The notes under the pieces: model-generated
Seen by the model: only the letters and a program-made list of their open reading frames with translations
Told to the model about the DNA's origin: nothing
Database searches by the model: none
Origin: CAJMNU01 sp905214855
GTDB lineage: Bacteria; Bacillota; Clostridia; Lachnospirales; Lachnospiraceae
Reading direction: 5' to 3'
Length of the DNA stretch: 64,000 nucleotides
Assembly (NCBI GenBank): GCA_937890595.1
Contig: CALADM010000025.1
Span: 1-64,000, forward strand
Translations under genes and position numbers: made by a program
In this document: positions 46,463 to 55,836 of the stretch, in pieces
Layout: each line of letters starts with the position of its first letter
How positions within the stretch are numbered: the first letter of the stretch is position 1

Positions 46463-48136
46463 GTGAAGTTATCTTTAAAAAACAAATTGGGGATTATGAT
46501 TTTATCAGCAGCTCTGGTAGTTACTGCACTAGCAGGGATTCTTAGCTATAATTTTTATTCAAGAGCAATGGATCGCCATTATAAAACAATGGCAATATCT
46601 GTCGCAAAAACAGCTGCTGATTTAATTGATCCAGTATCGGTTCAACATTATCAAGAACAGGTTTGGGAAATTTATAAGAAAAATCCAGCTCCTAAATGGG
46701 AAAATGAGAAGGAGAAGATAGCATATTTTAAACAATATGAAGGGATTATGGATGCTTCTTATCAGGAAATGATTCGGACTTTGGAAAAGATACGATCTGC
46801 AAATCAGGCTCTTTCTTTATATTTGATCTATGTAGATACAGATACCATGACTTGTGTTTATATTGCGGATCCTGATCAATCTCCATTTGCTTGTCCGATT
46901 GGAACATGGGATATTATATATGAAGAAAATTATGAATCAATGAAACATCCAGAAAATGGTTTCCCAGCTTACATCACAGATTCAGAGTATGGTTGGCTAT
47001 GCTCTGCAGGTGCAGCAGTAATAGGAGCAGATGGAAAAGTGATTGCCCATGCTATGGTAGATCTTTCTATGGATCAGATCATGCAGGATCGATATCATTT
47101 TCTGATAGGGCTGGTTCTGCTGTTGACAATTGTTGCTGTATTGTTTTTCATGTTGTTTAGCCAGATTGTTAATCAGACAATGGTAAAGCCAATTAATCAT
47201 CTTAGCAAAGCAGCCGCGCTTTATGTTACAGATCGTGAAAAAATGTCAAATGATGAAAAAACAGCAATAGAATTACTGAATATCCATACAGGGGATGAAA
47301 TAGAACTTTTGGCAGACTCTATGAAACAGATGGAAAAAGATTTAAGCCATTATATTGATCATTTATTTCATGTTACATCAGAAAAAGAGCGAATTAGTAC
47401 AGAATTAAATGTAGCCGCACAAATACAGGCGAGTATGCTGCCAAGAATTTTCCCGCCCTTTCCGGATCGAAAAGATATTAATATCTATGCGACTATGGAT
47501 CCAGCTAAAGAGGTAGGAGGTGACTTTTATGATTTCTTTCTAATTGATGAAAGTCATTTAGGGATGGTAGTAGCAGATGTCTCTGGTAAGGGAGTCCCTG
47601 CTGCGTTATTTATGGTGATTGCAAAAACGTTGATCAAAGACCGTACATGTGCGGGAAAAGAGCCAGAAGAGGTCTTTACATGGGTGAACCAACAACTGTG
47701 TGAAAGTAATGAAGCAGGACTTTTTGTGACTGCTTGGATGGGGCTTTTAAATTTAAAAAATGGTCATTTAAAGTATGTAAACGCTGGTCATAATCCGCCT
47801 CTTTTTGCACAAAATGGAGATGATTGTACATATCTGAAACAAAAAAGCGGATTTGTATTAGCTGGAATGGAAGATTTTTGTTACAAACAAGAAGAAATAA
47901 TACTCCAGTCAGGTGACCGGATCTTCCTTTATACAGATGGAGTTACAGAAGCTATGAACTGTAAGGATGAGTTATATGGCGAGGAACGTCTGAAAAAGTG
48001 GTTAAATGTACACAAACAAGATTCTCTTTTTGAAGTACTTCATGGTCTCAGGGAAGATATCAGAACGTTTTCTGGTGAAACACAGCAATACGATGATATT
48101 ACGATGTTAATGTATGAGGTTCAGTCATTTTTATAA
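46463..48136 (+). CDS. RsbU-like membrane PP2C (SpoIIE-type) phosphatase
   Basis: A 557-residue protein with a transmembrane helix (about residues 8-28), an extracellular sensor region to about 208, a second helix (213-235), and a HAMP region (about 236-300). The SpoIIE-type PP2C domain is about 325-555. Metal and catalytic motifs are VGGDFYDFF, VADVSGKGVPAALFM, NAGHNPPLF, TDGVTEAM and YDDITMLM. It should dephosphorylate the STAS antagonist in response to an external signal. A GTG start at 46463 follows AGAGGAA. It closes the partner-switch module. Confidence 0.9.
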   Translation: MKLSLKNKLGIMILSAALVVTALAGILSYNFYSRAMDRHYKTMAISVAKTAADLIDPVSVQHYQEQVWEIYKKNPAPKWENEKEKIAYFKQYEGIMDASYQEMIRTLEKIRSANQALSLYLIYVDTDTMTCVYIADPDQSPFACPIGTWDIIYEENYESMKHPENGFPAYITDSEYGWLCSAGAAVIGADGKVIAHAMVDLSMDQIMQDRYHFLIGLVLLLTIVAVLFFMLFSQIVNQTMVKPINHLSKAAALYVTDREKMSNDEKTAIELLNIHTGDEIELLADSMKQMEKDLSHYIDHLFHVTSEKERISTELNVAAQIQASMLPRIFPPFPDRKDINIYATMDPAKEVGGDFYDFFLIDESHLGMVVADVSGKGVPAALFMVIAKTLIKDRTCAGKEPEEVFTWVNQQLCESNEAGLFVTAWMGLLNLKNGHLKYVNAGHNPPLFAQNGDDCTYLKQKSGFVLAGMEDFCYKQEEIILQSGDRIFLYTDGVTEAMNCKDELYGEERLKKWLNVHKQDSLFEVLHGLREDIRTFSGETQQYDDITMLMYEVQSFL

Positions 48137-48210
48137 AAATAAAACATAGAAGAGTTTGATTTTTTATAAAAAAGAAGAGATACCATAAAAAAGAGAAGGG
48201 AGTCAGTATT

Positions 48211-51200
48211 ATGCTTTATGAAGAGAAATATGAAGAATATTTGGAGGCAGAGAGAGAACTTTATTTATCAAAATTAAAGAAAAAACAGGCAGAAGAGGAA
48301 TTAGAGGGGAAAAAGCGAGAAGCACAGGCAACCCAAATGGTCTATGAGGTATTTGAAAAAGAAACAGAATTATATCAAAAAAGAGCAGAGACTTATGAAA
48401 ACAGTGTAAAAACGGAACAACATCGTCTTTCTTCTCTTGTGCCTCCAAAAGTCAAGATAAAAGAAGAGGAATTTAAGATAGAGAAAAAAGAGATGATAGT
48501 AGAAGATTTAGATGCTATCTTAAATTTACATGAAACAGATTCTGCAACTTTTTTAAAGCAGGAAAATTTGTTAAAGCAAGCTCTTTTATCTGGAGGAATG
48601 ATCGATTCCTATGACAATTATATAAAAAGCATAGAGGAACTGAGAGAAGAGGAGAAGCGGCAGGCAATCGAACGATTAGAGTATGAATTCCCTTCACTTG
48701 AAGAAATTGAAAAGATGCCTTCTGATATAAAACAACATGCTCAAAAACAAGTTGAAAATACAGTTGAAAAAGAAATTTATGAGACCGCTTTTATAGAAAT
48801 TCCAAGAATTAAAGAATCTCTTAGCATTGCCAAAGAAAAGAAACAAGAACTTAAATCAGAAATCGAAATGGCAAAAATAGAACACTATGGAAAATCTCTG
48901 GGCAATAAAAAGATCTTAAATCAAGAGGAATTTGAAGCTGAGCAGAAACGATTGGATCAGGTAATAGAAGACTATAAAAAAACTAAGGATTCTTATTTAT
49001 GGAATCATGAAACCTTTGTAAGGAGCAAGACTACATATACGAAAGAATTTTCTTTTACAAAATTAGCTGGTCTGGAAGAAAAAAAACAGAACAAGATCAA
49101 AGAAGAGATCGATCATCAAATTCAGCAATATCAGTGGAGTGCTCAGGGAGAAAAACCGGTACATTCTATCAAGGAATATCAGGATTTTATCGAAACCTCC
49201 AACAAAAAGATAGAAGAATGGAACATAGAAAAAAATAGTCTCCAAAATACAAAGAACTTCTTTCCAGAAAATATCAATGATTTTTATAAAACAGTAAATA
49301 TTTCTGCATTAGATGATACCTTTAGGAACATAGTACTCGATCTTCAAAATGCCAGAGAAGAAGAAAAAAGTCATCAAGATAATCTTAAAAGAATAGAATA
49401 TCAAGGAACACCTCTTCCTGAAACTTTTACTGAATTGAAAAATTTAAAGAAAAATCCTGTATTATATACTCTTGCAGTTGATGATATAAATAAAGTAATT
49501 CAGGCAAAACGGAATACAAAAGATCTTAATAACCTGGATGAATACTGGAATTTGGAAAGAGAATATGAAACTGCCAAGGAACAATATAATAAAGAACAAA
49601 AAGAATTTCATGATAAAAGAAAGACACTTGGAACAGTTGAGTTGAAGGAGTCGGAATCCAGACTGGCTGAATGGAATAAAAAAAAGATAGAATTGCAAAA
49701 GCAATACTATGAAAGTAAAGATCAGATTAAAGGATGGATTAAAGAAGAAAATAAACTCAAAAACAGAGAAAAAAAGATACAACAGCAGCAAAAAAATGGA
49801 TTAAATTTAGAAAAAGCAGCTTTAAGTTCTGCAAAAAACAAAGTAAAAGAAGCAGAAAACACACTGATAGCGAAGATTCAAGCATATAATCAATCCCAAA
49901 AAGAAAATACAACGACCAGAACCGCAGAAATTGACAAAAACATCAATGAATTAAGAAAAAAACAAGAAGAAAAAAAGAGATTTTTAAAAGATCATGTAAT
50001 ACAAAATGCAATGAACCATATCACTTCTACAACAGAAGCTGATATAAAACAAGCAGAAACACAAAAAAATGAATTAAAAACGTATTGGGAAAACGTAAAG
50101 AAAGATCCAGAAAATATTTCTGATCGTTTTAAGACAAACATAGAAGAAAATGAGAAAGAAATAACGAATTTGGAAAACCAATATGAAGAAAAGAAAAAAA
50201 TAACAGATTTAGCATTTAAAAATGAAGCAGATAAAAGGAAAAGCAATCGTCGAAACATGCAATTATATAAGGATTATCAAGAAAATGCAAAACAGACGAT
50301 TGAAAATAAGAAAGTTGTCATATCAGCTCAAAAGAAAGAAATAGAAAAGCGGATTAAGACAGTAAATGCTAATAATCGGGATCTGAATATATTGATCGAA
50401 GAACAAAGCAAACAAGTATCTGATGCATTTGGTTCAAGATATGATGATCATGTAAATCAGATCATTCAAAGAGATGAAGAAAACCAGTTCAAACAAGCTA
50501 AATCTAATTATCGTATTGCTGGTGTTAAAATGAAAGTAATGGGTATGGCAGCATCTCTTATGGGAAATGTCACCCAAACATATCGAGATCAATTGATTAA
50601 GGTTACAGAAGGGATCATAAAAGGAGAACTGGTTGAAAAAGAAAATCAGCGTAATGAATTGATTGAAAAAATCAATAGAATGTCACAGGGACAGAGCAGA
50701 CTTTCTGAAGCATCTGTATCGAATCAAGGAACTACCCGTCAGCGTATTACATTCGATGCATTGGAAACAGAAAGATTAGTTCAGACTGGAAATAGCTTAC
50801 AAAAGTCTCAAAATGATTTAAACAAAAGTTTGGTACAGCTTAATCAAGAAATTGAAGAGATGAAACAATCTCAAGAACAGCGTATTCAAGAAAATAGAGA
50901 GCGAATCGATTCTATTTTCCACGATCCATCACGAATTGATGCAAATCTTTTGAAACGCAGAAATGAAATCATGCATCAGATTTCTCAGGAGGTAGAACAA
51001 GAATTACCTTCAGCAGGAGACCAAAAGGCACAATATCAAGTAAGAGAAGAAGAATTAAATCAGTTTATTTCAGAAGATGAAATGTTACATAATGAATTGC
51101 AAAAAAGTATAGAAACGATTCAACAGGGAAGTGATTCTTTAAAATCATTACTGACAGAAACCAATTTATCCAGAATGGATCTGGTTGCTAATGTTATTGT

Positions 51201-52515
51201 AAAAGCCTGCAATGTTGCGATTGGTAAGATCAATGAAGCAAATAATAATGCAAATCCGATTGCACCGATTAATCTGGAGCAAAGTCTGGATGAATTAGAA
51301 AACACATTATCTTCAGATGAACCCAAAGCAGAACATCTTCTTACGAAAGTTTTTAAAATTGGAATATTAGTATATGATAAGATGACACAGGTAAACCAGT
51401 CAGTTCAAGAGATGAATCAAGAGATGGTTACCGATTTTTTGGTATCAAAACAGAATTATGATGGTCTTATCAGGCAAAATGAGAAATTGAAACAGGCACA
51501 ATTGGCAGGAAATCTTTTGGAACAGAAACAGGAGTTTTATAATCATGAAATGGAAAAAGTAAAAGAAGATTTGAGAGAACGTGAAGAGTTTAGTCGTACA
51601 GCTGCAGAAAAAACTGCAGAACAACAGAAGAAAATCCAAAGTGATATTCAAAAAAAGCAAGAAGAAATCTATGGAGTGGAATCTTCAGAAGAAATTCAGA
51701 ATGCAGTTGCAGAAAACAAATCTTTAAATCAAATCGTTCAGGAAAATCAAAAAAATTTAGAAGCCAAAAGGGATAGTATGCATTTAGCATTTGCACAAAC
51801 TGTGAAAGAACATGAAAATGAACCTGCATCTCTTGCTGAATTAAATGTAGAGGATGATATTTTGTCAAATGAATTTCAGCAGGAAAATTTTGAGTTTTTA
51901 TCTAAATTAACTGGTGTACCAATGAATAAAGATATGCCTTTAGATATGGCAATGAATGCATTTGGACGGATTTATATTAATGGTTTAAATGCTATTGATT
52001 ATTTTAATTTGGATGAGCGTTATAAAAATGCCAGATATTCTGATCCACAGCAAGATATGTCGTCTGGAATTACAGAAAGCCAAAAATTAGTACAAGGTTT
52101 GGTATATTATGGAGAGTCTATTAGACAGGCATTAGAAGCTCAGGTAAATCCAGAAAGAAAAGAACATCTGCAAGGTGATGCAAAATGTTTATTTGGACAA
52201 ATGCTTGCAGTTGAAGATAAAAACATGAAACTGTCTCCTGTAAAATTGAATAGCAATGATCCAGAAGTTTCTAAAAAAGCTGAAACATTTAATAAACATT
52301 CTGATCTTATTGCAAAACAATGGAATGAAATGCGTTCTATGGCAGCAGAATTTGAAATTGCAAAGCAAGCAAAAGGAAAAGACACTGAAAAGGTGGTAAA
52401 AGAAGAAAAAAGAGAGAAAATAAATCTTTTAGAAGAGGAGAAAGAGCAAAAAACTAAATCTATAAGAGAACGATTGACAGAGGCGATTCATCGAAGCCGT
52501 AGTTTACGAAGATAA
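48211..52515 (+). CDS. Giant coiled-coil protein, unknown function
   Basis: A 1434-residue protein, extremely rich in Glu, Lys and Gln, with heptad-like coiled coil across most of residues 1-1250 and no signal peptide or membrane helix. A more globular C-terminal region (about 1230-1370, including GVPMNKDMPLDMAMNAFG) ends in an arginine-rich tail (IHRSRSLRR). VirB/VirD4 substrates typically carry basic C-terminal signals, so it could be a secreted effector or a cytoplasmic scaffold. It has its own GGGAG ribosome binding site and is the last gene before the terminator. Confidence 0.8.
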   Translation: MLYEEKYEEYLEAERELYLSKLKKKQAEEELEGKKREAQATQMVYEVFEKETELYQKRAETYENSVKTEQHRLSSLVPPKVKIKEEEFKIEKKEMIVEDLDAILNLHETDSATFLKQENLLKQALLSGGMIDSYDNYIKSIEELREEEKRQAIERLEYEFPSLEEIEKMPSDIKQHAQKQVENTVEKEIYETAFIEIPRIKESLSIAKEKKQELKSEIEMAKIEHYGKSLGNKKILNQEEFEAEQKRLDQVIEDYKKTKDSYLWNHETFVRSKTTYTKEFSFTKLAGLEEKKQNKIKEEIDHQIQQYQWSAQGEKPVHSIKEYQDFIETSNKKIEEWNIEKNSLQNTKNFFPENINDFYKTVNISALDDTFRNIVLDLQNAREEEKSHQDNLKRIEYQGTPLPETFTELKNLKKNPVLYTLAVDDINKVIQAKRNTKDLNNLDEYWNLEREYETAKEQYNKEQKEFHDKRKTLGTVELKESESRLAEWNKKKIELQKQYYESKDQIKGWIKEENKLKNREKKIQQQQKNGLNLEKAALSSAKNKVKEAENTLIAKIQAYNQSQKENTTTRTAEIDKNINELRKKQEEKKRFLKDHVIQNAMNHITSTTEADIKQAETQKNELKTYWENVKKDPENISDRFKTNIEENEKEITNLENQYEEKKKITDLAFKNEADKRKSNRRNMQLYKDYQENAKQTIENKKVVISAQKKEIEKRIKTVNANNRDLNILIEEQSKQVSDAFGSRYDDHVNQIIQRDEENQFKQAKSNYRIAGVKMKVMGMAASLMGNVTQTYRDQLIKVTEGIIKGELVEKENQRNELIEKINRMSQGQSRLSEASVSNQGTTRQRITFDALETERLVQTGNSLQKSQNDLNKSLVQLNQEIEEMKQSQEQRIQENRERIDSIFHDPSRIDANLLKRRNEIMHQISQEVEQELPSAGDQKAQYQVREEELNQFISEDEMLHNELQKSIETIQQGSDSLKSLLTETNLSRMDLVANVIVKACNVAIGKINEANNNANPIAPINLEQSLDELENTLSSDEPKAEHLLTKVFKIGILVYDKMTQVNQSVQEMNQEMVTDFLVSKQNYDGLIRQNEKLKQAQLAGNLLEQKQEFYNHEMEKVKEDLREREEFSRTAAEKTAEQQKKIQSDIQKKQEEIYGVESSEEIQNAVAENKSLNQIVQENQKNLEAKRDSMHLAFAQTVKEHENEPASLAELNVEDDILSNEFQQENFEFLSKLTGVPMNKDMPLDMAMNAFGRIYINGLNAIDYFNLDERYKNARYSDPQQDMSSGITESQKLVQGLVYYGESIRQALEAQVNPERKEHLQGDAKCLFGQMLAVEDKNMKLSPVKLNSNDPEVSKKAETFNKHSDLIAKQWNEMRSMAAEFEIAKQAKGKDTEKVVKEEKREKINLLEEEKEQKTKSIRERLTEAIHRSRSLRR

Positions 52516-52542
52516 TGAATAAAAGAGAAAGATAGTTGGATA

Positions 52543-52593
52543 TAGAAACCATTTTGGCGTATGAAATCTTGTCAAAATGGTTTCTATTTTATT
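52543..52593. terminator. Bidirectional terminator closing the secretion locus
   Basis: A perfect 14-bp stem (TAGAAACCATTTTG/CAAAATGGTTTCTA) with a 16-nt loop is followed by TTTTATT. It lies between the giant coiled-coil gene and the convergent alanine symporter gene, and probably serves both. Confidence 0.9.
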
Positions 52594-52599
52594 CGGTAG

Positions 52600-53964
52600 T
52601 TATTTTGAAAAATATTCTTGTACTAATTTTACTACAGTGCCAGATAATAGGAAGAGTGCAATTAAGTTTGGAATTGCCATCATTCCATTAAAGGTTTCTG
52701 CAATACTCCACATTAGTCCAAGATCCATAGTTGCACCTAATATAGAAACAAGAGAGTATACGATCATAAAAGGTTTGATCCATTTAGAAGAAAACAGAAA
52801 TTCGATACATCTTGCTCCATAAAGTCCCCAACCAATAATAGTGGAAAAAGCAAAGCAGCACATAGCAATTGCGGTAAAAATAGAAACCCAATTTCCATAA
52901 ACAGTCGTAAAACCTGAAATGGTCAATTCTGCCCCTGCTGCCTGTCCATATTGTATCGTAACTAGAGCAGTCATGGTACAGATAACAATGGTATCTGTAA
53001 ATACTTCAAAAATACCAAAAAATCCTTGTTTTACAGGTTTATTGGTATCTGCACAGGCATGAGCGATAGAGCTGGTTCCAAGTCCTGCCTCGTTGGAAAA
53101 AATTCCTCTGGAAACACCATTCTTCATGCTTATAAATAAACTCCCTACAATTCCTCCAGTAACCGCAGATGGATTGAATGCCCCATAAAAGATGGAATAA
53201 AAAACAGATGGGATTTTTTTGGCATGCATTAGGATAACACCAAGAGAAAGACATATATATAAAATTGCCATAAATGGAACAAGACGTTCTGTTACATGTC
53301 CAATTCGTTTTACACCACCAAATAATACAATGGCAACAATTATTGCTAAAATAAGACCTATGAGCAAGCTGATAGCTCCAATGGTTTCTTCTTTTATCAA
53401 ATGATAATTTAATAAAGCAGAATTAATGGCAGCAGTGATTGTATTGACTTGAGTAGCATTTCCAGTTCCGAATACAGTAAGAATACCGAATGCTGAGAAG
53501 AGAATGGCAAGCCATCTCCACTGTCTGCCAAGACCATTTTTGATATAATACATAGGTCCACCGACCAAATCTCCATGTTCATTTACTTCTCTAAAGTGTA
53601 CAGCTAGCGTAACCTCAGAAAATTTTGTACACATACCTAAAATAGCGGAAAACCACATCCAGAACACAGCTCCTGGACCTCCGATTGCAATAGCTCCTGC
53701 TACACCAGCAATATTCCCTGTTCCTACAGTGGCGGCAAGTGCCGTACAAACTGCCTGAAAAGGTGTCATTGCACCATCAGAGGCATCTTTTTTTCTAAAT
53801 ATTCTTCCTAGTGTAACTTGGATTGCATATGGAAATTTACGGATCTGTAAAAAATTGGTTTTTATGCTGAGATATAATCCGACTCCAAAAATGCAGATCA
53901 TAGCTGGTATTCCCCATATAAAATTGTTGAGTATAGTATTGATAGTTTCTATAATGTGCAGCAT
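52600..53964 (-). CDS. AgcS-family alanine/glycine:sodium symporter
   Basis: A 454-residue membrane protein of about ten helices with family signatures TALAATVGTGNIAGVAGA, GGPMYYI and FSNEAGLGTSS. It imports alanine or glycine with sodium. A GGGGG ribosome binding site precedes the ATG. It converges on the secretion locus and uses the shared terminator. Confidence 0.94.
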   Translation of the reverse strand: MLHIIETINTILNNFIWGIPAMICIFGVGLYLSIKTNFLQIRKFPYAIQVTLGRIFRKKDASDGAMTPFQAVCTALAATVGTGNIAGVAGAIAIGGPGAVFWMWFSAILGMCTKFSEVTLAVHFREVNEHGDLVGGPMYYIKNGLGRQWRWLAILFSAFGILTVFGTGNATQVNTITAAINSALLNYHLIKEETIGAISLLIGLILAIIVAIVLFGGVKRIGHVTERLVPFMAILYICLSLGVILMHAKKIPSVFYSIFYGAFNPSAVTGGIVGSLFISMKNGVSRGIFSNEAGLGTSSIAHACADTNKPVKQGFFGIFEVFTDTIVICTMTALVTIQYGQAAGAELTISGFTTVYGNWVSIFTAIAMCCFAFSTIIGWGLYGARCIEFLFSSKWIKPFMIVYSLVSILGATMDLGLMWSIAETFNGMMAIPNLIALFLLSGTVVKLVQEYFSK

Positions 53965-54325
53965 AGTATATCCCCCTTTTTATGTTTTTCTCATTTTATC
54001 TTTATCTGCTGCTATAGGTTGTTTTATAGTTTACTATGAAACAGAAAACACCAAAACATCAAAATTATATCATATTTTTAAGCAGAGTCATAGAAAAATA
54101 AAAATGATTGTAAAATCAATTATTGTAAAAGTTTGATAAAATGCATAGAATGGGGGAAGTTTAGATTAAATCTGTAATAGCGAAAGAAACGATGTTTGAT
54201 AGAAAATATAAATAGAATAAAAATTGTACTTCATAAAATACTTTTATTTTATAAGACTTCTCTTGCTGTTTGCGGCAGCAGAAGAGAGTCTTATATGAAA
54301 AATATATTTAGAACTAACTACTTAA
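53965..54325. other. Intergenic region between agcS and lexA
   Basis: About 360 bp with no convincing gene; the short open frame crossing the agcS start is a shadow. It should contain the agcS promoter on the - strand, but I could not choose a clear one. An imperfect hairpin (54251-54294, outer stem ATAAGACT/AGTCTTAT, one bulge per arm) lies just downstream of lexA and may end lexA transcription, though neither side has a strong T run. Confidence 0.55.
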
Positions 54326-54961
54326 TCAAGATTGGTTCATAATACGAATCAATCCAATTACTTTTCCTAATATTTCCACGTTATTTACAATAATGGGAGC
54401 CATGGTATCATTTTCTGGTTGAAGGCGATAATGACCATCTTCACGATAAAATTTCTTCACTGTTGCAGAGTCATCTAAAAGAGCAACAACAATATCTCCG
54501 TTTTCGGCAGTATTCTGCTGTTCTACAAGAACCTGATCTCCTTCCATAATTCCAGCATTTACCATACTATCCCCTTTTACACGAAGCATAAAAACTTCTT
54601 TGTTTGGAAGCATTTCAACCGGAAAAGGGAAATAACTTTCTATGTTTTCCTGTGCTAAAATGGGAATGCCAGCAGCTACTGTTCCAATAAGAGGTACTTG
54701 AACCATTTCTTTACGTGTCAGGTTAAAAGCATCATCTATAATCTCGATTGTTCTTGGTTTTGTAGGATCTCGCCTAATATATCCATTTTTTTCCAGAGTT
54801 TCCAAATGAGAGTGAACAGAAGAGGTGGATTTTAAATTAACAGCTTCACAAATTTCACGTACTGCTGGTGGATATCCTTTTTTTAATACAGTTTCTTTTA
54901 TATATTCTAAAACTTCCTGCTGTTTTGCAGTGATTTTTCCTTGTTTATTCTGATGTGTCAT
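54326..54961 (-). CDS. lexA: SOS repressor LexA
   Basis: A 211-residue LexA with an N-terminal winged-helix DNA-binding domain (residues 1-70) and a C-terminal S24 autoprotease domain. The self-cleavage site is Ala97-Gly98 in TVAAGIP, the catalytic serine is S132 in GDSMVNAG, and the catalytic lysine is K169 in TVKKFY. RecA filaments trigger self-cleavage and derepress SOS genes. A GGGAGG ribosome binding site precedes the ATG. The promoter carries a LexA box. Confidence 0.96.
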   Translation of the reverse strand: MTHQNKQGKITAKQQEVLEYIKETVLKKGYPPAVREICEAVNLKSTSSVHSHLETLEKNGYIRRDPTKPRTIEIIDDAFNLTRKEMVQVPLIGTVAAGIPILAQENIESYFPFPVEMLPNKEVFMLRVKGDSMVNAGIMEGDQVLVEQQNTAENGDIVVALLDDSATVKKFYREDGHYRLQPENDTMAPIIVNNVEILGKVIGLIRIMNQS

Positions 54962-54992
54962 ATTACACCTCCCAATAGGTTTCTTTTATATC

Positions 54993-55032
54993 ATTATAAC
55001 ATAAAATTATACAAAATGCAAACTATTGTTCG
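54993..55032 (-). promoter_or_regulatory. lexA promoter with overlapping LexA box
   Basis: On the - strand, TTGCAT (55016-55021) and TATAAT (54993-54998) are 17 bp apart. A LexA-type site, CGAACAATAGTTTG read on the - strand (55019-55032), overlaps the -35. This predicts autorepression. Confidence 0.8.
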
Positions 55033-55212
55033 AAAATATATATATCCTAATTGAAAAATTCTTCTTATTTTATAAAATCAAGCTATTCATTATAGTGTTT
55101 TCAATTAGATAATAGCAAGTTTGTTAAAAAACATAAGTAGTATAGAGAACTCAATTTACGTAATATTTTTATGTAAATAAAAGGCTAAATGATACAATTC
55201 GAACATTTTTTC

Positions 55213-55288
55213 GGAAAATATGTTCGAATTAAGTTGACAAACATTCGTTCGTAGAGTATAATAAATATATATCAAGAACAGATGTTCC
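55213..55288 (+). promoter_or_regulatory. SOS promoter of the yneA-like gene with LexA boxes
   Basis: TTGACA (55234-55239) and TATAAT (55257-55262) with a 17-bp spacer form a consensus promoter toward the LysM gene. A perfect Firmicutes LexA box, CGAACGAATGTTTG on the - strand (55238-55251), fills the spacer. Imperfect boxes lie at 55213-55226 (two mismatches) and 55275-55288 (GAACAGATGTTC core). A larger inverted repeat (AATTCGAACAT at 55196 and its complement at 55220) overlaps the first. Confidence 0.85.
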
Positions 55289-55393
55289 TATTCTTGGTAT
55301 ATATTGTTCTAATGGATTAGCGCTATTTCAGAAGAACCCTAAACAAAATATATATTCGTGTGAATACACGATTTTGAAGGGGGATTCTAAAAT

Positions 55394-55735
55394 ATGGAAA
55401 AACCATGTTTTTTCCTAAGATTTCTATATGTTTTTTTGATAGTAGTTGCATTTGGTTTGTTTGGCAAAACAGCTTTGGATGTTATGGCAGAAGAGCAGGG
55501 GAGTAAGCAACGGTATTATACAGATATTACAATTCAATCAGGTGATACTTTGTGGAAAATTGCAGATCAATATTGCCATGACGGGAATGTATCAATCTAT
55601 GAATATGTTCAGGAAATAAAAAAAATAAATCATCTCAAAAATGATACAATTCATACAGGCCAAAAGTTGTTGATTATTTATTTTTCTCAAGATAACATTT
55701 TGAATAAGCAAAGACCACTTACTAATGCGAAATAG
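55394..55735 (+). CDS. yneA: YneA-like SOS cell-division suppressor with LysM domain
   Basis: A 113-residue protein with one N-terminal transmembrane helix (about residues 9-30) and an extracellular LysM domain (about 45-93, starting TIQSGDTLWKIADQY). The divergent position next to lexA and the LexA box in its promoter match YneA, which delays division during DNA damage in Bacillus. Assignment rests on context plus domain structure, as LysM proteins are common. A GGGGG ribosome binding site precedes the ATG. The untranslated leader is about 120 nt. Confidence 0.82.
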   Translation: MEKPCFFLRFLYVFLIVVAFGLFGKTALDVMAEEQGSKQRYYTDITIQSGDTLWKIADQYCHDGNVSIYEYVQEIKKINHLKNDTIHTGQKLLIIYFSQDNILNKQRPLTNAK

Positions 55736-55742
55736 TAAGTGG
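55715..55742 (+). terminator. Hairpin overlapping the yneA stop codon
   Basis: A perfect 10-bp stem (CCACTTACTA/TAGTAAGTGG) with an 8-nt loop. The stop codon lies at the start of the 3' arm. No T run follows, so termination is uncertain; it may instead protect the 3' end. Confidence 0.5.
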
Positions 55743-55836
55743 TTGAAGGGTAACAGTAGAATATTTTTTTACATATTAGTCGCTTTTAGGAAACAACGAA
55801 AGAGGCAGATTTTGAAATATAAAGATATTTTATTTC

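Noticed and set aside
53855..54136. Open reading frame of 93 residues across the agcS start
   Set aside because: It lies antisense to the agcS N-terminus, has no ribosome binding site, and its sequence has no protein-like pattern.
54137..54325. Possible small RNA or riboswitch near lexA and agcS
   Set aside because: Only an imperfect hairpin is seen, with no conserved motif or promoter that I could identify.
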